In this document: piece after piece, positions 53,137 to 59,589 of the stretch
How the letters are laid out: the number at the start of each line of letters is the position of its first letter
How positions within the stretch are numbered: position 1 is the first letter of the stretch
Assembly (NCBI RefSeq): GCF_040274945.1
Contig: NZ_JBEMAR010000002.1
Location: 186,001 to 250,000 of the forward strand
DNA from: Carnobacterium_B sp040274945
GTDB lineage: Bacteria; Bacillota; Bacilli; Lactobacillales; Carnobacteriaceae
Direction of reading: 5' to 3'
Length of the DNA stretch: 64,000 nt
The notes under the pieces: model-generated
What the model was told of the DNA's origin: nothing
What the model saw: the letters and a program-made list of their open reading frames with translations, nothing else
Databases searched by the model: none
Translations under genes and position numbers: made by a program

Positions 53137-53311
53137 CCGACAGTATTCATTTACATAAATAGGTCCCGTGAATTCCACAAAACAGAGGGGTCCAAACACC
53201 TGCATCTTGCAGTTGTACCGAAGTACGGTTGTGCCCTGTCTAAAGTTCCAATCACTTGTCGCCGCAGCGAAATGACCGAAGTCACCTGATTGGAGGTCAA
53301 CTCATCGCATG
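53105..53311 (-). ncRNA. Unassigned structured RNA of about 200 nt
   Basis: Four small perfect hairpins are packed in 85 nt: 53200-53212 (CTGCA/TGCAG), 53215-53226 and 53273-53284 with the extra-stable TTCG tetraloop on the minus strand, and 53259-53270 (TCGC/GCGA). A CCAATCA/TGATTGG stem (53248-53254 with 53287-53293) encloses two of them. ACAG-GG-CAC with GTG-CC-CTGT encloses the other two, giving two consecutive three-way junctions. A 17-nt spaced promoter precedes it and an intrinsic terminator ends it. It has no coding potential. I could not match it to 6S, SRP, tmRNA, RNase P, T-box or a known riboswitch. It could be a free sRNA or the attenuating leader of the phosphodiesterase gene. 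Confidence 0.65.
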
Positions 53312-53316
53312 TATGT

Positions 53317-53345
53317 ACTTTACCATGTCTATTCATTAAACACAA
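53317..53345 (-). promoter_or_regulatory. Promoter of the structured RNA
   Basis: TTGTGT (-35, 53340-53345) and TAAAGT (-10, 53317-53322) on the minus strand are 17 nt apart. Predicted start near 53310. Confidence 0.6.
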
Positions 53346-53368
53346 GTTGTTTTCAATTATTTATTCAT

Positions 53369-53416
53369 AGAGTTATCAAAAGAGTTATCAAAAGAGTTAT
53401 CAAAAGAGTTATCAAA
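53369..53416. repeat. Four perfect 12-bp tandem repeats
   Basis: AGAGTTATCAAA is repeated four times without a mismatch, directly upstream of the structured RNA promoter (minus strand) and in the leader side of the 53609 gene. Copy number is likely to vary by slippage. Confidence 0.95.
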
Positions 53417-53512
53417 AAAAGTTGAATTTTCTTTACTACACTAGAACAAAAGGAACTTTCTCACCTTTATGACTCCCTCAGATCTTTCTCTTGACGCTCT
53501 CCATGCATATCA

Positions 53513-53542
53513 TTGGTACTTACAAAAAAGCTGTTCTATAAT
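53513..53542 (+). promoter_or_regulatory. Promoter of the 53609 gene
   Basis: TTGGTA (-35) and a perfect TATAAT (-10) are 18 nt apart, 66 bp before the ATG. Confidence 0.6.
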
Positions 53543-53608
53543 AGGGTTGATTCATTAGAAGAGTTTTTCTCATTACTAGGCAAGACTTTAATTTAAGGAG
53601 GCCTTTTT

Positions 53609-54034
53609 ATGAAAGAAGAAGTCATTATAAATTATCTACAACGTCATGGCTTAGATGCAAAAACAGGTGATACCATTTTGGTTGAAAGAAAAACTCGGAA
53701 TCGAAAATGGTATGCTACATTGTTAGGTAAGCATGAAACTGAAAAAATTTACCTGAATTTTGCTGAAAGAGAATTCGTTATATTGCCAATTGAAAAAGAT
53801 TCTATGACTCCTATTGAAGGCGATTATGCCCAAGTTCCTTTAACAGAAGTTAAATCTATTTATTTCAAAAAGCAATCCAATTTCTATAACCTACTCATTC
53901 AGTACAACGACGCTACTGCTACCGATGATCGCATAAAAAAATACAAAGTTCCTAAAGAAGTTGCCGATTGTTCTTGGCATAAAGAAAATCTGGAACGATT
54001 AATTGAACGCTTTGGTTTTAAGGAATCTAAGTAA
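53609..54034 (+). CDS. Hypothetical cytosolic protein, 141 aa
   Basis: A small soluble protein rich in beta-strands and basic residues: ILVERKTRNRKWYATLLGKH, then YLNFAEREFVILPI, then a C-terminal helix KENLERLIERFGFKE. The strand-rich middle with a final helix suggests a PH-like or similar small domain, but I do not recognise the family. AAGGAGG precedes the ATG. It is a single gene with its own promoter and terminator. Close relatives are probably limited to lactic acid bacteria (inference). Confidence 0.75.
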   Translation: MKEEVIINYLQRHGLDAKTGDTILVERKTRNRKWYATLLGKHETEKIYLNFAEREFVILPIEKDSMTPIEGDYAQVPLTEVKSIYFKKQSNFYNLLIQYNDATATDDRIKKYKVPKEVADCSWHKENLERLIERFGFKESK

Positions 54035-54037
54035 CAC

Positions 54038-54082
54038 AAAAAAACGATTTTTAGACTTTATTGTCTAGAAATCGTTTTTTTT
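54038..54082 (+). terminator. Terminator after the 53609 gene
   Basis: AAAAAACGATTT-TAGAC pairs with GTCTA-AAATCGTTTTTT, starting 3 bp after the stop codon. Confidence 0.9.
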
Positions 54083-54117
54083 GATCCTTAATTTAGTTAA
54101 AAGTAAATTGTTTGATT

Positions 54118-54498
54118 CTAGTTTTGGATAACTTCGATTTTATAACCATCTGGATCTGTAATAAAAAAGAAATTCGCTGCATTATCTGGGAGAGCTTTTA
54201 AATCAGTAACTTCATAACCACTAGCTTTATATTCTTTTTGTGTTGCGGCTAAATCATCCACACCAATTGCAATGTGACCATATCCATTTCCAAGGGTATA
54301 AGCTTCTTCTTGATCATAGTTATATGTCAATTCCAATTCATAGTCATCTCCATCCAAAGCTAGATAAACTAATGTGAATTTAAGTTCTGGAAAATCTAAT
54401 CTCTTCGCTTCTTTAAATCCTAATACAGTTGTGTAAAAATCCATTGATTTTTCTAAATCCATCACGCGCACACAAGTGTGCAACATTTTTTTTGCCAT
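54118..54498 (-). CDS. gloA: Lactoylglutathione lyase (glyoxalase I)
   Basis: 126-residue VOC protein. The four metal ligands of glyoxalase I are in place: His 7 (LHTCVRV), Glu in YELELTYN, His in GNGYGHIAIGV and Glu in GYKIEVIQ. It isomerises the hemithioacetal of methylglyoxal with glutathione or another thiol. Many lactic acid bacteria lack glutathione synthesis, so the thiol is uncertain. It is separated by 77 bp from a second VOC gene on the same strand. Confidence 0.9.
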   Translation of the reverse strand: MAKKMLHTCVRVMDLEKSMDFYTTVLGFKEAKRLDFPELKFTLVYLALDGDDYELELTYNYDQEEAYTLGNGYGHIAIGVDDLAATQKEYKASGYEVTDLKALPDNAANFFFITDPDGYKIEVIQN

Positions 54499-54575
54499 CT
54501 ATCCTTCATCCTCTCATTACAATCATTTGTACATTCTTATCTTAATGCATTTCTGCAAAGAGTTCAAAAAATAAG

Positions 54576-54956
54576 TCATTCATGTAATTCTAATGGCAAA
54601 TTATCTGGATCTTTAAAAAATGTAAATCTTCCACCTGTGTACTCATCTATACGAATTGGCTCTGTTTCAACGCCTTTTTCATTCAATGATTGAATGGCTC
54701 CGTCAAAATCGTCTACATAAAAACACAAATGTCTTAAACCTGCAGCTTCTGGTTGAGTTGGCCGCTCTGTTGGATGAGGAAAAGAAAATAATTCAATTTC
54801 ACTAGTCCCTAACTTTAAATCTAATTTGTACGAATCCCGCTCTGAACGGTAATTTTCACGTATGATTTCTAAACCTAAAATTTCAGTATAAAACTGTTTT
54901 GATTTTTTATAGTCAGATGCAATGATTGCCACATGATGAATGCTCTTAATATTCAT
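54576..54956 (-). CDS. VOC family protein, YaeR/SMU1112c-like
   Basis: 126 residues. Glyoxalase-like fold with SIHHVAIIASDYKKSKQFYTEILGLEII at the start (His 7), LRHLCFYVDDFDGAI in the second half and DPDNLPLELHE at the C-terminus. This is the YaeR/SMU1112c subgroup, with conserved metal ligands but no settled substrate. GGAGGAG precedes the ATG. The GNAT gene lies 22 bp upstream, so the two are probably cotranscribed. Confidence 0.85.
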   Translation of the reverse strand: MNIKSIHHVAIIASDYKKSKQFYTEILGLEIIRENYRSERDSYKLDLKLGTSEIELFSFPHPTERPTQPEAAGLRHLCFYVDDFDGAIQSLNEKGVETEPIRIDEYTGGRFTFFKDPDNLPLELHE

Positions 54957-54978
54957 ACACCACTCCTCCCATTAGTTT

Positions 54979-55515
54979 TTAAATATCGCGGATCATTTCA
55001 ATACTCGTAAATTCTACATTTTTAGTATCCTCAATATCTTGAAGATAGTGAAATCCAAGAGCTTCATAAAATTGACTACTCTCTTTATCAGACTTAAGGA
55101 AACTAACCAATTGAGTACTGTTTCCTAGTAACTGCTGCATTTGTGTTAAGTGATTTACTAAACGCGTTCCAATACCTTTTCTTAAATAATTGACATCAAC
55201 ATATAAAACAAAAACTTTCCCCACTTTAGAATCAACTATTCCTCCGCCGATAACACCAATTACTTTTTCGTCTAACCGAGCCACGATCCAGCCACTCCAT
55301 TTAGCCGATACTTCTTCAATTTCATTTAGGATTCTTTTAGGATTATAGTATTCTTCAACTTTTTCTTGAACTTTTTTTTTATCCTTTACAGCTTCAGCGG
55401 TACAAGCATAACCTTGTGTACAAATCGCAACAATTTCATCCACATCTTCAGCAGTTGCTAATTCGATACGAACTTCTTCAAGACCTGAAGATTCTCCAAC
55501 TTTGATTGGTTCCAT
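54979..55515 (-). CDS. GNAT family N-acetyltransferase
   Basis: 178 residues. The acetyl-CoA-binding core is visible: VGKVFVLYVDVNYLRKGIGTRLVNHL (motif A, RKGIGT loop near 125) and the C-terminal SSQFYEALGFHYLQ (motif B). The first 40 residues carry an IELATAEDVDEIVAICTQGYACTAEA helix typical of substrate-binding. The target amine is unknown. AGAGGAG lies before the ATG. Probably first gene of a short operon with the YaeR-like VOC protein. Confidence 0.87.
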   Translation of the reverse strand: MEPIKVGESSGLEEVRIELATAEDVDEIVAICTQGYACTAEAVKDKKKVQEKVEEYYNPKRILNEIEEVSAKWSGWIVARLDEKVIGVIGGGIVDSKVGKVFVLYVDVNYLRKGIGTRLVNHLTQMQQLLGNSTQLVSFLKSDKESSQFYEALGFHYLQDIEDTKNVEFTSIEMIRDI

Positions 55516-55653
55516 AATTTTGCTCCTCTATTCAAATTCCTAATAAAGTATCCAGCTCTTACCCTTTTCTCAGCTGTACTTTCTTGGCTATTCTAAATTA
55601 GCATTAAATAACTCATTTGTCACTAGCTTACTGTTTTAGTTTAAAACATTTTT

Positions 55654-55683
55654 TTGCTGTAACAGAATGATTTACGGTATACT
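55654..55683 (+). promoter_or_regulatory. Promoter of the AEC carrier gene
   Basis: TTGCTG (-35) and TATACT (-10) are 18 nt apart, about 40 bp before the start codon. Confidence 0.55.
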
Positions 55684-55721
55684 TCATATAGTTTACTTTT
55701 TATAAGGAGGGATATGCTCAA

Positions 55722-56645
55722 TTGACGATTAGTAATATAATCTTGCAACAGTTAGGCAGTATGTTTGTTCTTATTTTTTTCGGATACATACTTGTTAAAA
55801 AAAATGTCCTAAATGTCTCTGGTACAAAACAAATTGCTAACATGCTAGCAAATTTCATTACACCGGTACTTTTATTTATGTCTTTTCAGCAATCATATGA
55901 TTCTACTCAATTTAAATGGTTTTTAGCAACGATTGCCATTACAATCTTGTTAATGGCAGTGCGCATTTTAGTCAATTATTTTTTCTTGCGTAATGCGTCT
56001 CGAACAGACCGCTATGCAACAACCTTTACAAATGCAGGATTTATTGGGATTCCACTAGTTCTTGCCGTTCTTGGTTATGAAGGAGTTTTTTTTGTGTCCG
56101 CTTATAGTGCTGTGACAAATATTTTACAAAGAACTTACGGCATTTATATTATTTCAGGAGATAATTCTTTAATCACTCCTAAGCGCGCTTTATTAAACCC
56201 CGCAACACTAGGCTCACTTACTGGATTGATTTTTTATTTACTACAAATACAGCTGCCAACTATTTTAAGTGATTCTCTTTTTACTATTGCAGATTTAAAT
56301 ACGCCATTAGCTATGATTTTATTGGGCAGTTATGTGGCACAGTCTAAATTAATGGATGTATTTACTCATCCACGAGCGTATTGGACTACTTTCTTATCGT
56401 TGATTCTTTCTCCACTTATCAGTATCTTTGTGTTATGGCTACTGCCTTTAGATAACTATTTAGTCTTTTTTGTACTAGCCATTGCAACTGCTGCTCCTAT
56501 TGCTGTAAATACGGCTTTATTCTCACAACTCTATGGTGGAGACTATGAATATGGCGCACGCTTAGTGGTTTTATCTACTTTGCTCTCCATCATCAGTATG
56601 CCTATGGTCTTACAAATTGCTGAATTTGCATTTTCAACAAACTAA
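55722..56645 (+). CDS. AEC family transporter (auxin efflux carrier fold)
   Basis: 307 residues from a TTG behind AAGGAGGG. Ten hydrophobic helices in two inverted halves. The conserved GFIGIPLVLAVLGYEGVFFVSAY segment near residue 105 and NTPLAMILLGSYVAQ in the second half are family signatures. Bacterial AEC carriers move malate or other small organic acids. The substrate is not predictable here. It is the last host gene before the prophage boundary. Confidence 0.87.
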   Translation: MTISNIILQQLGSMFVLIFFGYILVKKNVLNVSGTKQIANMLANFITPVLLFMSFQQSYDSTQFKWFLATIAITILLMAVRILVNYFFLRNASRTDRYATTFTNAGFIGIPLVLAVLGYEGVFFVSAYSAVTNILQRTYGIYIISGDNSLITPKRALLNPATLGSLTGLIFYLLQIQLPTILSDSLFTIADLNTPLAMILLGSYVAQSKLMDVFTHPRAYWTTFLSLILSPLISIFVLWLLPLDNYLVFFVLAIATAAPIAVNTALFSQLYGGDYEYGARLVVLSTLLSIISMPMVLQIAEFAFSTN

Positions 56646-56655
56646 AATGAGCATC

Positions 56656-56705
56656 AAAAAAGAAGCCACACTGAGAAGACTGTCTTCTCAATGTGGCTTC
56701 TTTTT
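56656..56705 (+). terminator. Terminator of the AEC gene
   Basis: AAAAAAGAAGCCACA-TGAGAAGAC pairs with its complement around a minimal loop and ends in TTTTTC. Confidence 0.92.
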
Positions 56706-56732
56706 CGCTATGTACTAACGTATTTGATTCGA

Positions 56733-56789
56733 TGCGGCCGAGAAGAGTCGAACTTCCACCAGGGTTACCCTGACCAGCCCCTCAAGCTG
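56733..56789 (-). tRNA. 3' fragment of tRNA-Leu(GAG); prophage attachment site
   Basis: Read on the minus strand, 57 nt match the second half of tRNA-Leu(GAG): anticodon loop TTGAGGG, a variable arm with AGGG-TAA-CCCT, T-arm GGAAG-TTCGACT-CTTCT, then the 3' acceptor strand CGGCCGC and the discriminator A. The D-arm, the 5' acceptor strand and CCA are missing, so it cannot be a working tRNA gene. Phage integration into the 3' half of a tRNA gene leaves exactly such a remnant at one end of the prophage. The intact gene should lie at the other end, outside this window. Confidence 0.88.
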
Positions 56790-57590
56790 AAATATGAATT
56801 TTAAATATTCTCTAATACCTTTTAAATCTTGTGTTTATTGAGTTTCTGAGTTTTATTTATTTTATAAAGTGGATATGAATTGATTGGTATTTATTTTCAG
56901 TCGGAACAAAGTCGGAACTTTTTAACATAAGCCGGGCGGGCTTATTTTTTTTACATTCAACCAGAAAGGGAATAACTTTATTCTAACATATAAAAAGCAA
57001 AGCCACTTGCCGGCTTAGAAAACATTTTTACATCAATTAATCATTAGCTTTAGTTCAAAATTAGTGCAAAATGTTTCTAAATAGTAGACGATTTAAAATG
57101 AAAATGATTTCCATAAAAAAAGAACCTTCCTATTATATAGGAGGTTCTAATCCTTAGCGAGTAGGATGATAAAATAATACTAACATAAATAAATCATTTG
57201 AGATACTTTGCATATATTATAGATACCCTACCCCTCACTTCTCATCCAGTGAGGGTATTTTAATATAAAAAAATAACCCCTAACCTTTTTGCTGGAGTTA
57301 AGATTAGGGGTTATCGGTAATCTATGTGCCAAGAATACCGGATACTCTTGCAGTCTCATCCGTTAAGATGATCTATACGGTTAAAATATTACAAACAAAT
57401 TCCAATTAATTATAACGATCAGGTAGCTATCTCATCGCAACTAACTAACTGGAATTCATATAACTATAATATTTTAACATCTTTATTATAACTATAATCA
57501 TTATACTTTGAAAGCGATATCATACGTTCTTTTATGAAATTAATCGTTCTATTCGCTTTACAAAACAAACATACGTTCGTATAATAAACA
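56790..57590. other. Gene-poor prophage segment with several hairpins
   Basis: About 800 bp without a credible gene. It contains a GTCGGAAC-AAA-GTCGGAAC direct repeat near 56900, a plus-strand GC-rich terminator (near 56928-56950, AAGCC/GGCTT then a T-run), a hairpin at 57118-57151, a CCCTCAC/GTGAGGG terminator near 57227-57258 and a minus-strand terminator at 57268-57318. AATTCCA/TGGAATT arms at about 57397-57457 enclose a 40-nt loop. Short RNAs may be made here. No peptide toxin of the Fst type was found. Confidence 0.5.
57557..57585 (+). promoter_or_regulatory. SOS-controlled promoter of the accessory operon
   Basis: TTTACA (-35) and TATAAT (-10) are 17 nt apart. The spacer contains CAAACATACGTTCG (57566-57579), matching the Gram-positive LexA box CGAACRNRYGTTYG at 13 of 14 positions. 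LexA there would block RNA polymerase. Confidence 0.75.
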
Positions 57591-57603
57591 CGAGGTGACC
57601 GAA

Positions 57604-57867
57604 ATGAAGAAAATGAATATTCAAGAATTTAACCAAAGCTACATGATGATAGATGAAAAAGAAATGTTTTTTGAAGAAGAATATCCGAGTAGAGATCAAT
57701 TCGATTACATAACGGATAAGGTGTGCCATGAAGATATTAAAGAATATGATATCGAATATTCAGCTATGTTACAGACAATTCGCATGGGTGGAATTGGAAA
57801 GTATCGAATGGATGGCGTTCCTTTTGGAGTTAATGCATTTATCATTACTATCGAATTGGAGGAATGA
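57604..57867 (+). CDS. Hypothetical acidic prophage protein, SOS-controlled
   Basis: 87 residues from the ATG at 57604 (GAGGTGA upstream; a GTG at 57595 lies within the site). Acidic, soluble, with EKEMFFEEEYPSRDQFDYITDKVCHEDIKEYDIEY and a hydrophobic C-terminal strand VNAFIITIELEE. I do not recognise the family. It is first in a run of closely packed plus-strand genes behind a LexA-box promoter, so its expression should rise after DNA damage. The stop codon overlaps the region of the next small frame. Confidence 0.65.
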   Translation: MKKMNIQEFNQSYMMIDEKEMFFEEEYPSRDQFDYITDKVCHEDIKEYDIEYSAMLQTIRMGGIGKYRMDGVPFGVNAFIITIELEE

Positions 57868-57869
57868 TT

Positions 57870-57959
57870 TTGGATGATGTTTGGGGTCTTGGCGAAAGTA
57901 GCTTGTTACTTATAGAGGATGACTTAGAAGACTATTTGAAGGAGGATGAAGAATTATGA
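57870..57959 (+). CDS. Very small acidic prophage protein, about 29 aa
   Basis: A short frame starting at TTG 57870, seven nt after GGAGG, reading MDDVWGLGESSLLL and then an acidic end (DDLEDYLKEDEEL). Its stop overlaps the ATG of the next gene (ATGA), the usual sign of translational coupling. The ATG at 57864 is too close to the ribosome site. No function known. It may be a genuine microprotein or only a spacer that couples translation. Confidence 0.45.
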   Translation: MDDVWGLGESSLLLIEDDLEDYLKEDEEL

Positions 57960-58267
57960 ACGCTGCTATGTTTACTGGTAAAGTAGTTTCGGACGTAAAA
58001 GTGATCAACACTAAAAAGGGTTATCCATTTTGCTACATTGCTTTAGAGGTTAATGGACAAATCCATAACTGTCTGATCGCTGGACGAAAAGCTTTTAAAT
58101 TTGTTTATGAAGTTGAAAACGGTACTGGTTTAACTGTTGATTGTACTATAAATGAGCGTAAGCAATTAGTTATTCAAGAATATAAAATTGAAAGTCAGCC
58201 TACTCTTTTAGGTCAGTTATGGGATTATAAAGGAAGAAGATTGCCGTTTATGAAAAATATGTTTTAA
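57956..58267 (+). CDS. Small OB-fold-like protein, possible SSB relative
   Basis: 103 residues. The N-terminus MNAAMFTGKVVSDVKVINTKKGYPFCYIALEVNG has the strand pattern of single-stranded DNA-binding proteins, and an EVENGTGLTVDCTINERKQLVIQEYKI segment continues the OB-fold-like strands. It lacks the acidic tail of a true SSB. In an SOS-controlled prophage operon a role in DNA handling is plausible. AAGGAGG precedes the ATG, which overlaps the small upstream frame. Confidence 0.5.
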   Translation: MNAAMFTGKVVSDVKVINTKKGYPFCYIALEVNGQIHNCLIAGRKAFKFVYEVENGTGLTVDCTINERKQLVIQEYKIESQPTLLGQLWDYKGRRLPFMKNMF

Positions 58268-58345
58268 GTTTATTTATAATACATCATGTCTATTGTGTTA
58301 TTATGAAATTGTATTCAAAACCATATAAAATGGAGGCAATTAAAC

Positions 58346-58702
58346 ATGAGCGCAGGCATGAACTTGTACGATAACGTTAAATCACTTGCTGCTAGAAAAG
58401 GTATGTCCTTACCAGAATTTTCAGAAAAAATGGGGTTATCGAAAACCGCAATGTATACTTGGCAAAGATCCACTCCTGGTGTCGAAATCATTGACAGAAT
58501 AGCTAAATATTTCGATGTATCAATTGAGTTCTTAATAGGAAGTGATCATATTCCTGAATGGTCCAAAGGTGAAAAAATATTAGAATTTGATTCAATTTTA
58601 AAAAGCAACATTCCTATAAGTTACGGCGAATTAGAATTAACTGACGTTGAAAAGAAGCGTGCTAAAACAGTTTTAGATGCTTTGTTTTGGGATAAAATTT
58701 AA
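58346..58702 (+). CDS. XRE/Cro-CI type helix-turn-helix regulator
   Basis: 118 residues. The N-terminal HTH_3 domain (about 5-68) contains LAARKGMSLPEFSEKMGLSKTAMYTWQRSTPG and FDVSIEFLIGSD, a classic lambda-repressor-like fold. The C-terminal 50 residues are a short helical tail without a LexA/CI peptidase motif. GGAGGC stands before the ATG. Location at the lysis end, away from the expected lysogeny module, suggests an accessory regulator rather than the main CI. Confidence 0.87.
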   Translation: MSAGMNLYDNVKSLAARKGMSLPEFSEKMGLSKTAMYTWQRSTPGVEIIDRIAKYFDVSIEFLIGSDHIPEWSKGEKILEFDSILKSNIPISYGELELTDVEKKRAKTVLDALFWDKI

Positions 58703-58712
58703 TACATAAAAA

Positions 58713-58749
58713 AACCCTACCTCAATTAAGAGATAGGGTTTTGTTGTGT
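58713..58749. terminator. Bidirectional terminator T1 (37-bp repeat)
   Basis: AAAACCCTA-CTC/GAG-TAGGGTTTT hairpin between the XRE gene and lysozyme 1. The 37-bp sequence recurs exactly at 60588-60624. Confidence 0.88.
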
Positions 58750-58750
58750 C

Positions 58751-59464
58751 TTATAAATTATTACTTTTATCTAAATACAATTGGTCAATTTTAGGAACAA
58801 AATCACCAGAAAAAGCGAATCCACCTTCTACTTTATACCACCAAATGTTATTCCCATAAACTGCTTCTCCATATACATAGCCTTCAACAGTCATGCTACT
58901 ATCTTTGGTTTTAGTTTTCAATACATTAGATGTTCTTGTTGGTTTTTCGTAAATCGTTAAATAGTTGATACATTTCATTACCTCTTTACCTGCTTTAGCC
59001 ATACCCTCATCATCTCCTGTTTGTGTTTTTAAAAACAATTCTGTTTCAGCATTACGTCTACGAATTAGTCCAGCACTAGGACTCCCATCAGCGTTGATGT
59101 ATTCTTTCATTTTTGCTGCAGCAGCTTGCCATTGCTTATTATTGATATAAGTTAATAACGTAGAACCTTTCAAAATATATGCACCCAAGTTAAAATGAAA
59201 ACTTACAAGAGCATCAAATTGATTTTGATTAAGCTGTACAGTCACATAATTAAAAATTCCAGCAGCATGGGATTCAATGTCACCATCTAGAAATGCAATA
59301 GCCTGAGCTTCTGTAATACTCATTCCTGGTTTAACATCTTTTGTATGACCATAACCGATTGTCCAAACACCAACTTGATCTTGATAAGCTTGTAATTTTA
59401 AACCCTCAAATTCTCTAATTAAATTTTTTCCATTATGTGAAATTTTCATATTCTCATTTGCCAT
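58751..59464 (-). CDS. Phage lysozyme (GH24) with SH3-like C-terminus, lysin 1
   Basis: 237 residues. The GH24 muramidase domain (about 8-145) has Glu 20, Asp 29 and Thr 35 in the T4-lysozyme spacing (REFEG, YQDQ, WTIGYGH). The C-terminal part (about 160-230) reads like an SH3b cell-wall-binding domain: NYLTIYEKPTRTSNVLKTK, then VYGNNIWWYKV. The catalytic half is a close paralogue of lysin 2, but the C-terminus is unrelated. No signal peptide, so it needs the holin. The 5' leader holds a strong hairpin and the ribosome site is weak. Confidence 0.9.
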   Translation of the reverse strand: MANENMKISHNGKNLIREFEGLKLQAYQDQVGVWTIGYGHTKDVKPGMSITEAQAIAFLDGDIESHAAGIFNYVTVQLNQNQFDALVSFHFNLGAYILKGSTLLTYINNKQWQAAAAKMKEYINADGSPSAGLIRRRNAETELFLKTQTGDDEGMAKAGKEVMKCINYLTIYEKPTRTSNVLKTKTKDSSMTVEGYVYGEAVYGNNIWWYKVEGGFAFSGDFVPKIDQLYLDKSNNL

Positions 59465-59496
59465 GAATTGAACCCACTTCCAGTCATATGTTTGCG

Positions 59497-59533
59497 TAAG
59501 TAAAATCTGTTTCGCAAACAGCTATTTTACTTA
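59497..59533 (-). promoter_or_regulatory. Stable hairpin in the leader of lysin 1
   Basis: TAAGTAAAAT-CTGTTT and AAACAG-CT-ATTTTACTTA form a 16-bp stem with a 2-nt bulge and a CGC loop, 33 nt before the start codon. No T-run follows, so it is not a terminator. An overlapping GTTTGCG/CGCAAAC pairing could form an alternative fold. Confidence 0.5.
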
Positions 59534-59589
59534 GCTATATTCTTTATATAATATAAAGATGATAGAAAACAAAAAAATATTATTATTTT

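Noticed and set aside
53105..53311. 6S RNA, SRP RNA, tmRNA, RNase P RNA or T-box leader
   Set aside because: The fold is two multi-branched junctions rather than one long bubble hairpin (6S). There is no GGTGGTACCGCG-type T-box, no SRP GGAAG-loop, no tmRNA ends and no RNase P core. Left unassigned.
53369..53416. CRISPR array
   Set aside because: The 12-bp units are contiguous with no spacers and no cas genes are near. It is a simple tandem repeat.
56733..56789. Functional tRNA-Leu gene
   Set aside because: The D-arm and 5' acceptor strand are missing and unrelated AT-rich sequence replaces them.
57118..57318. Fst-type type I toxin gene
   Set aside because: Convergent hairpins are suggestive, but no 30-35 codon hydrophobic peptide with a ribosome site exists in either strand.
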